From Lacrimispora celerecrescens (GTDB lineage: Bacteria; Bacillota; Clostridia; Lachnospirales; Lachnospiraceae): a stretch of DNA of 64,000 nt. The DNA lies in the NCBI RefSeq assembly GCF_000732605.1, contig NZ_JPME01000006.1, positions 1 to 64,000 on the forward strand, written 5' to 3'. Below are positions 1 to 8,812 of this stretch, piece by piece. Numbering within the stretch: position 1 is the first letter of the stretch; each line of letters begins with the position of its first letter. Position numbers and translations under genes: made by a program. Below the pieces are notes generated by a model. That model had not been told where the DNA came from. It ran no database searches and saw nothing but the letters and a program-made list of their open reading frames with translations.

Positions 1-1818
1 GTTAATATTTTCAGGGATCCCCGTTGGGGAAGGGGACATGAAACATACGGAGAAGATCCATATCTGACTTCACGTATGGGAGTTCGTTTCATTGAAGGGC
101 TGCAGGGGGATGACGAAAGCTATATGAAGACCGCAGCCTGCGCCAAACATTTTGCAGTCCACTCAGGTCCAGAGGATATACGCCATTCCTTTAATGCTGA
201 GGTGACAAAACAAGATATGTTTGAAACCTATTTGCCTGCGTTTGAGGCTTGTGTGAAAGAAGGAAAGGTAGAGACGGTTATGGGAGCCTATAACCGGACC
301 AATGGGGAACCCTGCTGTGGAAGCAAGACCCTGCTTAAGGATATTTTGAGGACGGACTGGGGATTTGAGGGGCACGTGACCTCAGATTGCTGGGCAGTAA
401 AGGATTTTCATGAACATCACGGAGTTACAAATTCCGCCCTGGAATCTGTTGCCATGGCAATGGAAAACGGCTGTGATTTAAATTGCGGGAGCCTGTTTTT
501 ATATCTGACGGAGGCAGTAAAACGGGGGATGGTGTCTGAGGAACGGTTAAATGAAGCAGTTGAAAATCTGATGATGACAAGGCTGAAGCTTGGGCTGTTT
601 GAGGAGCCGGAAGCTGTGGAATACAATAAAATTACTTATGAGGATAATGATACCAGAGAGCATAAGGAGCTGAATTTTAAGGCTTCCAGAAAGTCCTTTG
701 TACTGCTTAAAAATGAGGGAAATATACTACCTCTTGATAAGAGCAGTCTGAAAACCATTGGCATCATCGGACCCAACAGCGATAACCGAAAGGCATTGAT
801 AGGAAATTACGAGGGCACTGCTTCCAGGTATTATACGGTTTCCGAAGGAATCCAGGATTATGTTGGAGAAGATGTCCGTGTTATGGTCTCAGAAGGCTGC
901 CATTTATGTAAACCGAGGGTAAGCGGTTTAGGTCAGGAGAATGATCGGCTGTCAGAGGTTCGCGGGGTGTGCGAAGCCAGCGATGTAATCATTGCCTGCA
1001 TGGGCCTGGATTCCAGTCTGGAAGGAGAAGAGGGCGACGAGGGGAATGAATATGCCAGCGGTGATAAACCTAATTTATCCCTTCCAGGGCTGCAAAAGCA
1101 AGTGCTGGAGGAGATCTATAAGAGCGGCAAACCTGTGGTTTTAGTGCTTTTATCAGGAAGTGCCCTTGATGTGTCCTGGGCAGATGCTCATATCCCTGCC
1201 ATTATTGAAGGCTGGTATCCGGGAGCTCAGGGAGGCTGTGCGCTGGCCGCCGTGCTGTTCGGGGATTATTCGCCGGAAGGAAAGCTACCCGTCACCTTTT
1301 ACCGGAGTACAGAGGAGCTTCCGGCCTTTACGGATTATTCCATGAAGGGAAGGACCTACCGGTATATGGAACAAGAGGCTCTGTATCCTTTTGGCTACGG
1401 ACTTTCTTACACGGATTTTGACGTAAGAGATGTGTCCATAAGCCAGGACCGGATAGGAGCAGGTGATACCTTAAGCGTAAAAGCAGTAATAAAGAATGAA
1501 GGGCATAGGAAGGGAGCAGAGACCCTGCAGGTATATGTAAAATCCTGTGCGCCGGGGACACCCAATGCTCAGCTCAAGGCACTTTTAAAGGTAGAACTGG
1601 AACCAGGGGAGGAAAGAGAATTGCAGGTGGCACTTTCCGACAAAGCCTTTGCCTTACGGGATGAACAAGGAGATCTGGTGCTGGAAGCCGGTACATATAA
1701 GGTTTATGTGGGAACGCAGCAACCAGACAAACGGAGCCAGGAACTTACTGGGAAAGCACCGGAATGCATGACAATATCCGTAGACCAGCGTATCGTTCTG
1801 GAAAAATGCTGTATCTAA
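1..1818 (+). CDS. Glycoside hydrolase family 3 (beta-glucosidase/xylosidase type), 5'-truncated by window
   Basis: The frame is open from base 1, so the gene begins upstream and about 605 C-terminal residues are visible. The opening residues DPRWGRGHETYGEDPYL are the hallmark of the GH3 N-terminal barrel. KHFAVHSG near visible residue 49 and TSDCWAV near residue 129 follow; the Asp of TSDCWAV is the expected nucleophile. A GH3 C-terminal domain with LEGEEGDEGNEY and a fibronectin III-like tail (from about residue 470) complete the family layout. No signal peptide can be judged. The enzyme would release terminal beta-linked glucose or xylose from oligosaccharides, probably in the cytoplasm. 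Family assignment is sure; substrate is not. Confidence 0.93.
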   Translation, partial: VNIFRDPRWGRGHETYGEDPYLTSRMGVRFIEGLQGDDESYMKTAACAKHFAVHSGPEDIRHSFNAEVTKQDMFETYLPAFEACVKEGKVETVMGAYNRTNGEPCCGSKTLLKDILRTDWGFEGHVTSDCWAVKDFHEHHGVTNSALESVAMAMENGCDLNCGSLFLYLTEAVKRGMVSEERLNEAVENLMMTRLKLGLFEEPEAVEYNKITYEDNDTREHKELNFKASRKSFVLLKNEGNILPLDKSSLKTIGIIGPNSDNRKALIGNYEGTASRYYTVSEGIQDYVGEDVRVMVSEGCHLCKPRVSGLGQENDRLSEVRGVCEASDVIIACMGLDSSLEGEEGDEGNEYASGDKPNLSLPGLQKQVLEEIYKSGKPVVLVLLSGSALDVSWADAHIPAIIEGWYPGAQGGCALAAVLFGDYSPEGKLPVTFYRSTEELPAFTDYSMKGRTYRYMEQEALYPFGYGLSYTDFDVRDVSISQDRIGAGDTLSVKAVIKNEGHRKGAETLQVYVKSCAPGTPNAQLKALLKVELEPGEERELQVALSDKAFALRDEQGDLVLEAGTYKVYVGTQQPDKRSQELTGKAPECMTISVDQRIVLEKCCI

Positions 1819-1863
1819 ATAACAGCAGAAGATCCTAGTCTGCGGTTAATATTTACAAAATGA

Positions 1864-2013
1864 ATAAATTTTAAAAAACAGGCCCTGTGGCTGGCTGAGA
1901 ACTGCAGCCGGTTTGGTTTTGTGCTCCGCTATCCCAAGGAAAAGGAGAATATTACAGGCATCCGTTATGAACCGGAGCATTTCCGTTACGTAGGGAAAAC
2001 GGTGGCGAAATAG
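1864..2013 (+). pseudogene. C-terminal remnant of a VanY-type D-Ala-D-Ala carboxypeptidase
   Basis: A start-less frame opens after a TGA at 1861 and ends at the TAG at 2011-2013. It encodes LWLAENCSRFGFVLRYPKEK and then ITGIRYEPEHFRYVG. This is the conserved tail of VanY/DacY-type peptidases, including the His of the E-x-H zinc motif. The usual N-terminal 150 or more residues are missing, and GH3 coding sequence lies directly upstream, so this is a deletion remnant. Identification rests on motif memory, without alignment. Confidence 0.7.
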
Positions 2014-2108
2014 AGAAAAAAATTCATCTGTAATCAGTGGGGATAACCATTCATACTTGCTACTCCTCCTGCATAAGTATGTAAAAACGTCCTAGCAGGG
2101 GGATTTTC

Positions 2109-2381
2109 TTGAAGGAATATATTGAAGAACGCGCGGTTGCGATCGCCAACTACATCATAGACTATCATGCGACCGTGAGGCAGACAGCGAAGAAATTTGG
2201 GATTTCCAAATCTACGGTACATAAAGATGTTACGGACCGTTTAGAGCACATTAATCCGTCCCTGGCAGCCCGGGCCAGGGTAATCCTTGATATTAACAAA
2301 TCCGAGCGTCATATACGAGGCGGCCTTGCCACCAAAGAGAAATACCAACATCGCCTTCAGATGTGCAGCAAAAAGAATTAA
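2109..2381 (+). CDS. spoIIID: Sporulation transcriptional regulator SpoIIID
   Basis: This encodes a 90-residue protein with TTG start; AGGGGG lies just upstream at about 2096-2101. The helix-turn-helix VRQTAKKFGISKSTVHKDVT and the tail SLAARARVILDINKSERHIR are diagnostic of SpoIIID, the mother-cell DNA-binding protein that acts with sigma-E and prepares the switch to sigma-K. Length matches the family (about 80-95 residues). It stands alone between a peptidase remnant and its own terminator. In relatives spoIIID often follows cell-wall peptidase genes, which fits the remnant upstream. It is strong evidence that the host forms endospores. Confidence 0.97.
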   Translation: MKEYIEERAVAIANYIIDYHATVRQTAKKFGISKSTVHKDVTDRLEHINPSLAARARVILDINKSERHIRGGLATKEKYQHRLQMCSKKN

Positions 2382-2400
2382 TAGGACAAAAAAATGAAAA

Positions 2401-2452
2401 ACAGCCGCTGATGGGAATGATAGGGATTCCCATCAACGGCTGTTTTTTAAAA
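2401..2452 (+). terminator. Rho-independent terminator of spoIIID
   Basis: A stem of about 16 bp (CAGCCG, TGATGGGAAT and their complements) with a short loop is followed by TTTTTT. It lies 20 bases after the spoIIID stop. Confidence 0.9.
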
Positions 2453-2469
2453 AATGTTAAAATTTTTTA

Positions 2470-2499
2470 TTGACATGAGGCCGTAAAATATGTTATTCT
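2470..2499 (+). promoter_or_regulatory. Sigma-A promoter of the structured RNA
   Basis: TTGACA at 2470-2475 and TATTCT at 2494-2499 are separated by 18 bp. A start near 2506 leads directly into the folded RNA. Confidence 0.75.
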
Positions 2500-2505
2500 T
2501 TACCC

Positions 2506-2829
2506 CGGTATGAAGAGACATTATCGTTTTCATGCAAATATTGACCACTTCGTAAGAAGTTAAGCCCAGACGGACAGGCGGGTCAGCTGCCGAGCGTGGG
2601 AAACCACATTATTGATTGAGTTAAAAGCTCAAATTTTATAAGTTGATTACTTTATAATCCGTGCGATAGCACATCACTTGTGAAACGATCAATAATAGCA
2701 GGGACAACATATTTGCTATGTAGACTCGAAACGATAATTGTCATGAATAAAAGATGGGTATAATGCCCTTACTGGAAATATCATTCATGAAATTGCAGGC
2801 AGGTGATGAATAATCACCTGCCTTTTTGC
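2506..2829 (+). ncRNA. Structured non-coding RNA with own promoter and terminator, possibly raiA-type
   Basis: About 320 nt lie between a good promoter and an intrinsic terminator without a plausible reading frame. Bases 2517-2531 pair with 2728-2742 and close a domain of about 225 nt. Inside it ATTATTGAT near 2610 pairs with ATCAATAAT near 2690, and a GC-rich segment (CCCAGACGGACAGGCGGG and what follows, about 2561-2600) forms further stems. A second hairpin uses TCATGAAT and ATTCATGA. The terminator arms are 2796-2806 and 2813-2823, followed by five T. Size, multi-branch layout and clostridial host resemble the raiA RNA class; naming it needs a covariance search. It is not RNase P, tmRNA or SRP RNA by their hallmark sequences. 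Confidence 0.72.
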
Positions 2830-2920
2830 TATGAAAAAATCTGCGCCAATAAGGCGACACTTACGTTTCAGCGACAAAAGAGGGAGTGACAATCCCGTGA
2901 CAAGGAGAGGTAAGAGCCAT

Positions 2921-4393
2921 ATGAACAAAGAAGATCAGATGAGGGCGCCTATTTATGAAGCTCTTGAAACATTTCAGAAAAAGAGGGTAGTACCCTTTGA
3001 TGTGCCGGGCCATAAACGGGGAAGGGGAAATCCGGAGCTTGCCCGGCTTTTGGGGGAACGGTGTGTCGGACTCGATGTAAATTCCATGAAGCCGCTTGAT
3101 AATTTATGCCATCCGGTGTCCGTGATCCGGGATGCAGAACGGCTGACAGCAGATGCTTTTGGAGCGGCAGATGCATTTTTGATGGTGGGAGGGACCACGT
3201 CGGCTGTACAGAGCATGATTCTGTCTGTCTGCAAGGCAGGGGATAAAATCATTCTTCCAAGAAATGTCCATAGAAGCGCCTTAAATGCTCTGGTATTGTG
3301 CGGAGCGGTTCCGATTTATGTAAACCCAGAGGTAAACAGTATGCTTGGCATTTCTCTTGGTATGGAGATCAGCCAGGTGGAAAAGGCGATTAAGGAAAAT
3401 CCCGATGCAGTGGCGGTATTTGTTAACAATCCCACTTATTATGGAATCTGTTCTGATATCCGCTCCATTGTCCGGCTGGCCCATGCCCATGGGATGAAGG
3501 TCCTGGCTGATGAAGCCCATGGTACCCATCTTTATTTTGGAAAGGGTCTACCGGTCTCCGCCATGGAAGCAGGGGCAGATATGGCAGCGGTCTCCATGCA
3601 CAAATCAGGAGGAAGCCTGACACAAAGTTCCCTTCTACTTTTAAACAAGGGAGTAAACGGGGATTATGTACGTCAGATCATAAACCTAACCCAGACCACC
3701 AGCGCCTCTTACCTGCTATTGTCAAGCCTTGACATATCCAGAAGGAACCTGGCTCTGCGGGGAGAAGAGTCCTTTGCAAAGGTGGTGGAAATGGCGGAAT
3801 ATGCCAGAGGGGAGATCAACTCCATCGGTGGTTACTACGCTTATGGGAGGGATTTGATCAATGGAACCAGTATATTTGATTACGATGTGACAAAGTTATC
3901 CGTTTATACTCTGGGAAATGGGCTGGCAGGAATTGAGGTCTATGACCTCCTTCGGGATGAATATGATATCCAGATTGAATTTGGAGATATCTGCAACCTC
4001 CTTGCCTACATTTCCATCGGTGACCGGATTCAGGATATTGAACGTCTTGTGGGAGCACTGGCGGATATTGAACGTCTTTACAAAAAGGATCGTACGGGTA
4101 TGCTGTCAGGAGAATATATTGCGCCCAAAGTGGTGGTATCGCCCCAGAAGGCATTTTATTCCCAAAAGGTATCCGTGCCGGTTGGAGAATCCGCAGGAAG
4201 GATAAGCGGGGAGTTTGTCATGTGCTATCCCCCGGGTATTCCGATCCTGGCACCGGGAGAGATGATCACGGAAGAGATCGTGGAGTACATCATCTATGCC
4301 AGGGAAATGGGCTGTTCCATGCAGGGGACCGAGGATCCGGCGGTAGAGCGGTTGATGGTATTAAAGGAGCAGGTCAAAGAAGGGGAGAGGTAG
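2921..4393 (+). CDS. speA: Arginine decarboxylase, Orn/Lys/Arg decarboxylase fold-I family
   Basis: The ATG at 2921 follows AAGGAGAGG at 2902-2910; an upstream in-frame ATG overlaps the RNA terminator and is rejected. The 490-residue protein has VPFDVPGHKRG at the N-terminus, the PLP-pocket ADEAHGTH (Asp197) and the PLP lysine in SMHKSGGS (Lys228), then the family's C-terminal domain. It is the short biosynthetic form, without the wing domain of inducible enzymes. Ornithine or lysine cannot be excluded from motifs alone. Agmatine deiminase and carbamoylputrescine amidase in the same operon make arginine to agmatine the natural reaction. It is the first gene of the polyamine operon; six bases separate it from speE. 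Confidence 0.92.
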   Translation: MNKEDQMRAPIYEALETFQKKRVVPFDVPGHKRGRGNPELARLLGERCVGLDVNSMKPLDNLCHPVSVIRDAERLTADAFGAADAFLMVGGTTSAVQSMILSVCKAGDKIILPRNVHRSALNALVLCGAVPIYVNPEVNSMLGISLGMEISQVEKAIKENPDAVAVFVNNPTYYGICSDIRSIVRLAHAHGMKVLADEAHGTHLYFGKGLPVSAMEAGADMAAVSMHKSGGSLTQSSLLLLNKGVNGDYVRQIINLTQTTSASYLLLSSLDISRRNLALRGEESFAKVVEMAEYARGEINSIGGYYAYGRDLINGTSIFDYDVTKLSVYTLGNGLAGIEVYDLLRDEYDIQIEFGDICNLLAYISIGDRIQDIERLVGALADIERLYKKDRTGMLSGEYIAPKVVVSPQKAFYSQKVSVPVGESAGRISGEFVMCYPPGIPILAPGEMITEEIVEYIIYAREMGCSMQGTEDPAVERLMVLKEQVKEGER

Positions 4394-4399
4394 GAAAAT

Positions 4400-5257
4400 A
4401 TGGAGATATGGTTTTCAAAATTTCACACGTCCAATGTGAAGCTTTCGGTACGGATCGATAAACAGCTATTCTCCGGTGAAAGTGAATACCAGAGAATTGA
4501 CGTGTTCGAATCCCAGGAATTTGGAAAGTTTGTGTCTTTGGATGGAGACATTGTTTTTTCTGAAAAGGATGAGTTTATTTACGATGAAATGGTGACCCAT
4601 GTACCCATGGCAGTCCATCCGAATGTTAAGGATGTGCTGATCATTGGCGGAGGCGACGGAGGGGTGGCCAAGGAACTTTTGCAGTATCCGTTTATTCAGT
4701 CCATAGATGTGGTAGAGACGGATAAACTGTTTGTAGACGTGTGCCGGGACATTTTCCCAGAGGTATCCTGCGGCCTCTCTGATCCAAGGGTTAAGGTTTA
4801 TTACGATGACGGGCTTCGCTTCTTGAGAAGCAAAAAGGACGAATATGACCTTATTATCAATGATTCCACGGATCCGTTCGGACATACAGAAGGGCTTTTC
4901 ACCAAGGAGTTTTACGGCAGCTGCTATAAGGCGCTGCGAAGCGATGGCATTATGGTCTATCAGCATGGAAGCCCTTTTTACGATGAGGATGAGGCGGCAT
5001 GCAGGAGCATGCACCGGAAGGTATTTCGTTCCTTCCCCATAAGCCGTGTTTATCAGGCCCATATTCCCACCTGCCCGTCGGGCTACTGGCTGTTTGGGTT
5101 TGCTTCAAAAAAGTATCATCCCATCAATGATTTTAAACCAGAACTATGGAATCAATTAAAAATTGAAACCTGGTACTATACAACCAATCTTCATACGGGC
5201 GCTTTTATGCTGCCTAAATACGTGGAAGATCTACTGAAAGAGGAGGAAAAGGAATGA
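4400..5257 (+). CDS. speE: Polyamine aminopropyltransferase (spermidine synthase)
   Basis: The protein has 285 residues. It carries the SAM-fold signature VLIIGGGDGGVAKELL, the acidic VVETDK that holds the ribose, and DSTDPFGHTEGLF, the putrescine-site loop of SpeE. The family transfers an aminopropyl group from decarboxylated AdoMet to putrescine in the cytosol. The ATG follows the speA stop by six bases, with GGGGAGAGG as ribosome site inside speA. The stop overlaps the next start (ATGA). No AdoMet decarboxylase (speD) gene is present in this window, although the enzyme needs that substrate. The operon also carries the carboxyspermidine route. Confidence 0.93.
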   Translation: MEIWFSKFHTSNVKLSVRIDKQLFSGESEYQRIDVFESQEFGKFVSLDGDIVFSEKDEFIYDEMVTHVPMAVHPNVKDVLIIGGGDGGVAKELLQYPFIQSIDVVETDKLFVDVCRDIFPEVSCGLSDPRVKVYYDDGLRFLRSKKDEYDLIINDSTDPFGHTEGLFTKEFYGSCYKALRSDGIMVYQHGSPFYDEDEAACRSMHRKVFRSFPISRVYQAHIPTCPSGYWLFGFASKKYHPINDFKPELWNQLKIETWYYTTNLHTGAFMLPKYVEDLLKEEEKE

Positions 5258-6522
5258 GCAGATTATTAATTATCGGTTGTGGAGGGGTTGCCTCTGTGGC
5301 AATCCAGAAATGCTGTCAAAACAGCGAGGTGTTTACAGATATTTGTATCGCAAGCAGGACAAAGGAGAAATGTGATGCCTTAAAGGATAAGCTTGCGGGG
5401 ACAACAAAAACAAGGATCGAGACTGCCAGGGTTGATGCAGATCACGTAGAAGAGGTTATCGCCCTCATAAAAGATTATAAGCCGGATGCCTTACTGAATG
5501 TGGCTCTTCCCTATCAGGATTTAACCATCATGGATGCTTGTCTTGCAACTGGGGTAGATTACATTGATACCGCTAATTTTGAGCCTGAAAATACGGATGA
5601 TCAGGAGTGGAGAGTGATCTATGAGAAGCGTTGTGAAGAGCTTGGATTTACCGCCCTTTTTGATTATTCCTGGCAGTGGGATTATAAGGAGCGCTTTGAG
5701 AACGCAGGGATTACCGCACTCCTTGGAAGCGGGTTCGACCCTGGAGTTACCAGCGTATTTTCTGCGTATGCTTTAAAGCACTATTTTGACGAGATTCATA
5801 CCATTGATATTTTAGACTGTAACGGTGGCGATCATGGATATCCCTTTGCAACCAACTTTAATCCGGAAATTAACTTAAGAGAAGTGTCCTCCAATGGTTC
5901 ATACTGGGAAGATGGCCGCTGGATCGAGACAGAGCCCATGGAGATCAAATCCAAATACAATTTCCCGGAGGTTGGGGAAAAGGACATGTACCTGCTTCAC
6001 CATGAGGAGATCGAATCCCTGGCTAAGAACATTCCTGGAGTGAAGAGGATCCGTTTCTTCATGACCTTTGGACAGAGCTATTTAACCCATATGAAGTGCC
6101 TGGAAAATGTAGGTATGCTTTCTACTTCTCCCATAGAATTTAACGGACAGGAAATCGTGCCTATCCAGTTTTTAAAGGCCCTGCTTCCTGACCCTGCATC
6201 CCTTGGTCCCAGAACCAAAGGAAAGACCAATATTGGATGTATCTTTACAGGAGTAAAGGATGGAAAGGAAAAGACCATTTACATTTACAACGTATGCGAT
6301 CATGAGGAATGCTATAAAGAGGTGGAATCCCAGGCGATTTCCTACACCACCGGAGTTCCCGCCATGATCGGAAGCCTGATGGTATTAACCGGCCAGTGGA
6401 AGAAGCCTGGAGTATTTAATGTGGAAGAGTTTGACCCGGATCCCTATATGGAGGCTTTAAACAAATGGGGGCTTCCATGGGTGGTATGTGAGGACCCGGA
6501 AACTGTAACCGTATGGAGATAG
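5254..6522 (+). CDS. Carboxyspermidine/carboxynorspermidine dehydrogenase (saccharopine dehydrogenase family)
   Basis: The protein has 422 residues. The N-terminal Rossmann motif LLIIGCGGVASVAIQKC is typical of the Lys1/CASDH group. DYIDTANFEPENT and SGFDPGVTSVF are conserved blocks of CASDH. It would reductively condense aspartate semialdehyde with putrescine (or diaminopropane) to carboxyspermidine using NADPH. True lysine-pathway saccharopine dehydrogenases share the fold, but the next gene encodes the matching decarboxylase, which decides the assignment. The ATG overlaps the speE stop by four bases, implying translational coupling. Confidence 0.92.
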   Translation: MSRLLIIGCGGVASVAIQKCCQNSEVFTDICIASRTKEKCDALKDKLAGTTKTRIETARVDADHVEEVIALIKDYKPDALLNVALPYQDLTIMDACLATGVDYIDTANFEPENTDDQEWRVIYEKRCEELGFTALFDYSWQWDYKERFENAGITALLGSGFDPGVTSVFSAYALKHYFDEIHTIDILDCNGGDHGYPFATNFNPEINLREVSSNGSYWEDGRWIETEPMEIKSKYNFPEVGEKDMYLLHHEEIESLAKNIPGVKRIRFFMTFGQSYLTHMKCLENVGMLSTSPIEFNGQEIVPIQFLKALLPDPASLGPRTKGKTNIGCIFTGVKDGKEKTIYIYNVCDHEECYKEVESQAISYTTGVPAMIGSLMVLTGQWKKPGVFNVEEFDPDPYMEALNKWGLPWVVCEDPETVTVWR

Positions 6523-6529
6523 GGAAAAA

Positions 6530-7651
6530 ATGAGGATCGAAGAGCTAAAAACCCCTTGTTATGTGATCGACGAGGAAAGGCTGGAGAAAAACTTAAAAAT
6601 CCTTAAGCAGGTAAAAGAAAATACCGGGTGCAGGATCCTGCTGGCACAGAAGGCATTTTCCTGCTTTGCGGAGTACCCTCTCATCGGCAAGTATCTTGAC
6701 GGAACTACGGCCAGCGGGCTTTTTGAGGCCAGACTTGGGAAAGAGGAGATGGGACTTGAAAACCACGTCTTTGCCCCTGCGTATAAGGAAGAGGATTTTA
6801 ATGAGCTGGTAAAGATTTGTGATCACATTGTATTTAACTCCTTTTCCCAGCTGGAAAAGTATAAAAATGTTTTAGGCGGGGTAAATGCCGGGATCAGGAT
6901 TAATCCACAGTGTTCCACCCAGGAAGGCCATGAAATCTATGACCCATGTGCGCCCGGTTCAAGGCTTGGCGTATCCATTGACAATTTTAAGGAGGAATGG
7001 CTGCCCTGGATATCAGGGCTCCATTTTCACACCTTATGTGAGCAGAATTCCGATGATTTAAAAAAGACACTGGATGCCGTTGAGGAAAAGTTCGGGAAGT
7101 ATTTATCCGGACTGTCCTGGCTTAACATGGGCGGAGGACATCATATTACCAGAGAGGATTACGATATCGGGCTGTTAGAAGCCTGCATTAAGAGAATGCA
7201 GGAAAAGTATGGTCTTCAGATTTATCTGGAACCCGGAGAGGCAGTGGCACTTAATGCCGGATATCTGGTGACAGAGGTTATGGATGTGGTGGAAAACGGA
7301 ATAAAGACTTTGATCCTTGATGCTTCCGCAGCCTGCCATATGCCTGATGTGCTGGAGATGCCTTACCGGCCGCCTTTAAAGGACAGCGGAGAACCGGGGG
7401 AAAAGGCTTTTACCTACCGGCTGTCCTCCTGTACCTGCCTGGCAGGGGACGTGATTGGTGACTATTCCTTTGACAGAGAGATTAAGCCTGGGGATAAACT
7501 GTATTTTATGGATATGGCCATCTATTCCATGGTGAAGAACAACACTTTTAACGGAATGCCCCTTCCTGCCATCGCTATCATGGATCAAGATGGAGACTGC
7601 CGTGTTGTAAAAAGGTTCGGCTATGAGGATTTTAAGAACAGGCTGGCTTAG
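6530..7651 (+). CDS. nspC: Carboxynorspermidine/carboxyspermidine decarboxylase
   Basis: The protein has 373 residues of the alanine racemase-fold (type III) PLP decarboxylases. The PLP lysine lies in LLAQKAFSC (Lys41). HFHTLCEQ, the glycine-rich phosphate loop NMGGGHH and the EPGEAV block follow in the family order, and the substrate cysteine and aspartate block [16 protein letters not shown] is specific to NspC. It removes the carboxyl group of carboxyspermidine to give spermidine. It starts eight bases after the dehydrogenase stop. DapDC is the nearest alternative family, but it lacks the CHMPDV block and would not fit the neighbours. Confidence 0.94.
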   Translation: MRIEELKTPCYVIDEERLEKNLKILKQVKENTGCRILLAQKAFSCFAEYPLIGKYLDGTTASGLFEARLGKEEMGLENHVFAPAYKEEDFNELVKICDHIVFNSFSQLEKYKNVLGGVNAGIRINPQCSTQEGHEIYDPCAPGSRLGVSIDNFKEEWLPWISGLHFHTLCEQNSDDLKKTLDAVEEKFGKYLSGLSWLNMGGGHHITREDYDIGLLEACIKRMQEKYGLQIYLEPGEAVALNAGYLVTEVMDVVENGIKTLILDASAACHMPDVLEMPYRPPLKDSGEPGEKAFTYRLSSCTCLAGDVIGDYSFDREIKPGDKLYFMDMAIYSMVKNNTFNGMPLPAIAIMDQDGDCRVVKRFGYEDFKNRLA

Positions 7652-7692
7652 GAGTTACAAGCATATCCCCAAGATTCATCAGGAGACAAACT

Positions 7693-8787
7693 ATGGAAAA
7701 ATTAAAAAGCTTCCCGGCGGCAGATGGATTTTATATGCCGGGGGAATTTGAGCCTCATCGGGGCTGTATCATGATCTGGCCCAAGCGGCCCGGCTCCTGG
7801 CCCTTTGGGGCAGGGATGGCAAGGAAAGCCTTTGCCGAAATTGCGGAGGCCATTGCAGACAGCGAGCAGGTAATCATGCTGGCTGAGCCTGATGTGAAGG
7901 AATGCGCCAGAGAGATGCTGTCGGACCGGATCCAGGTGATTGGCATGGAATCCGACGACGCATGGGCAAGAGATGTGGGACCAACCTTTGTGGTCAATAA
8001 GGAACGTAAGATCAGGGGAATCGACTGGCAGTTTAATGCCTGGGGAGGTACTTTTGACGGGTTGTATTCTGACTGGCAAAAGGATGACCTTCTAGCAGGG
8101 CGTTTCTGCGAACTTTTTAACTATCCTGTTTACGATGCAAAGCATTTTGTACTGGAGGGAGGTTCCATTCACTCGGATGGGGAAGGTACGCTTTTGGTAA
8201 CAGAAGCTTGCCTTTTGAGCGCCGGGCGGAATCCGTCTCTTTCTAAGCTCCAGATTGAAGAGCAGCTGAAATGTTATCTGGGGGCTGCTAAGGTTATCTG
8301 GCTGAAAGCAGGCATCTATCAGGATGAAACCAATGAGCACGTGGATAATGTCTGCGCGTTTGTCCGGCCGGGGGAAGTGGTGTTGGCCTGGACGGATGAT
8401 GAGGACGATCCTCAGTATGAAATGTCCCTGGCTGATTTAAGGATACTGGAACAGGAAACAGATGCAGCAGGACGGCATTTTAAGATTCACAAGCTTCCCA
8501 TACCGAAGGAACCGGTCCGCATTACAGAGGAGGAGCTTTCCGGCCTTTCCTTTGAACCGGGAGAGGATGAGAGGGAGGCAGGAGAGCGCCTGGCTGCCAG
8601 TTATGTGAATTTTTATATATCCAATGTAGGGGTGATTGTTCCTCAGTTTGGGGATGTTCATGATTCAGAGGCGATACGGATATTAGGGGAGTGCTTCCCG
8701 GAGAGGAAGATCTATCCGGTGTTTGCAAGAGATATCATTGTGGGAGGCGGAAATATACACTGCATTACACAACAAATTCCGTTGTAG
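7693..8787 (+). CDS. aguA: Agmatine deiminase
   Basis: The 364-residue length is standard for Agu[17 protein letters not shown] at the N-terminus, [12 protein letters not shown] with the substrate-binding acidic residues, [12 protein letters not shown], and [11 protein letters not shown] with the catalytic Cys357 are the guanidino-modifying enzyme signature of this family. It hydrolyses agmatine to N-carbamoylputrescine and ammonia. It follows nspC by 41 bases and precedes aguB, which takes its product. Pairing with an amidase rather than a carbamoyltransferase points to biosynthesis of putrescine rather than ATP-yielding agmatine fermentation. Confidence 0.97.
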   Translation: MEKLKSFPAADGFYMPGEFEPHRGCIMIWPKRPGSWPFGAGMARKAFAEIAEAIADSEQVIMLAEPDVKECAREMLSDRIQVIGMESDDAWARDVGPTFVVNKERKIRGIDWQFNAWGGTFDGLYSDWQKDDLLAGRFCELFNYPVYDAKHFVLEGGSIHSDGEGTLLVTEACLLSAGRNPSLSKLQIEEQLKCYLGAAKVIWLKAGIYQDETNEHVDNVCAFVRPGEVVLAWTDDEDDPQYEMSLADLRILEQETDAAGRHFKIHKLPIPKEPVRITEEELSGLSFEPGEDEREAGERLAASYVNFYISNVGVIVPQFGDVHDSEAIRILGECFPERKIYPVFARDIIVGGGNIHCITQQIPL

Positions 8788-8812
8788 TTCGAGATACCGG
8801 AAGGAGAATTTT

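Noticed and set aside
4466-5062. Long open frame (198 codons) on the minus strand within speE
   Set aside because: It lies fully antisense to a gene with clear SpeE motifs and shows no domain of its own.
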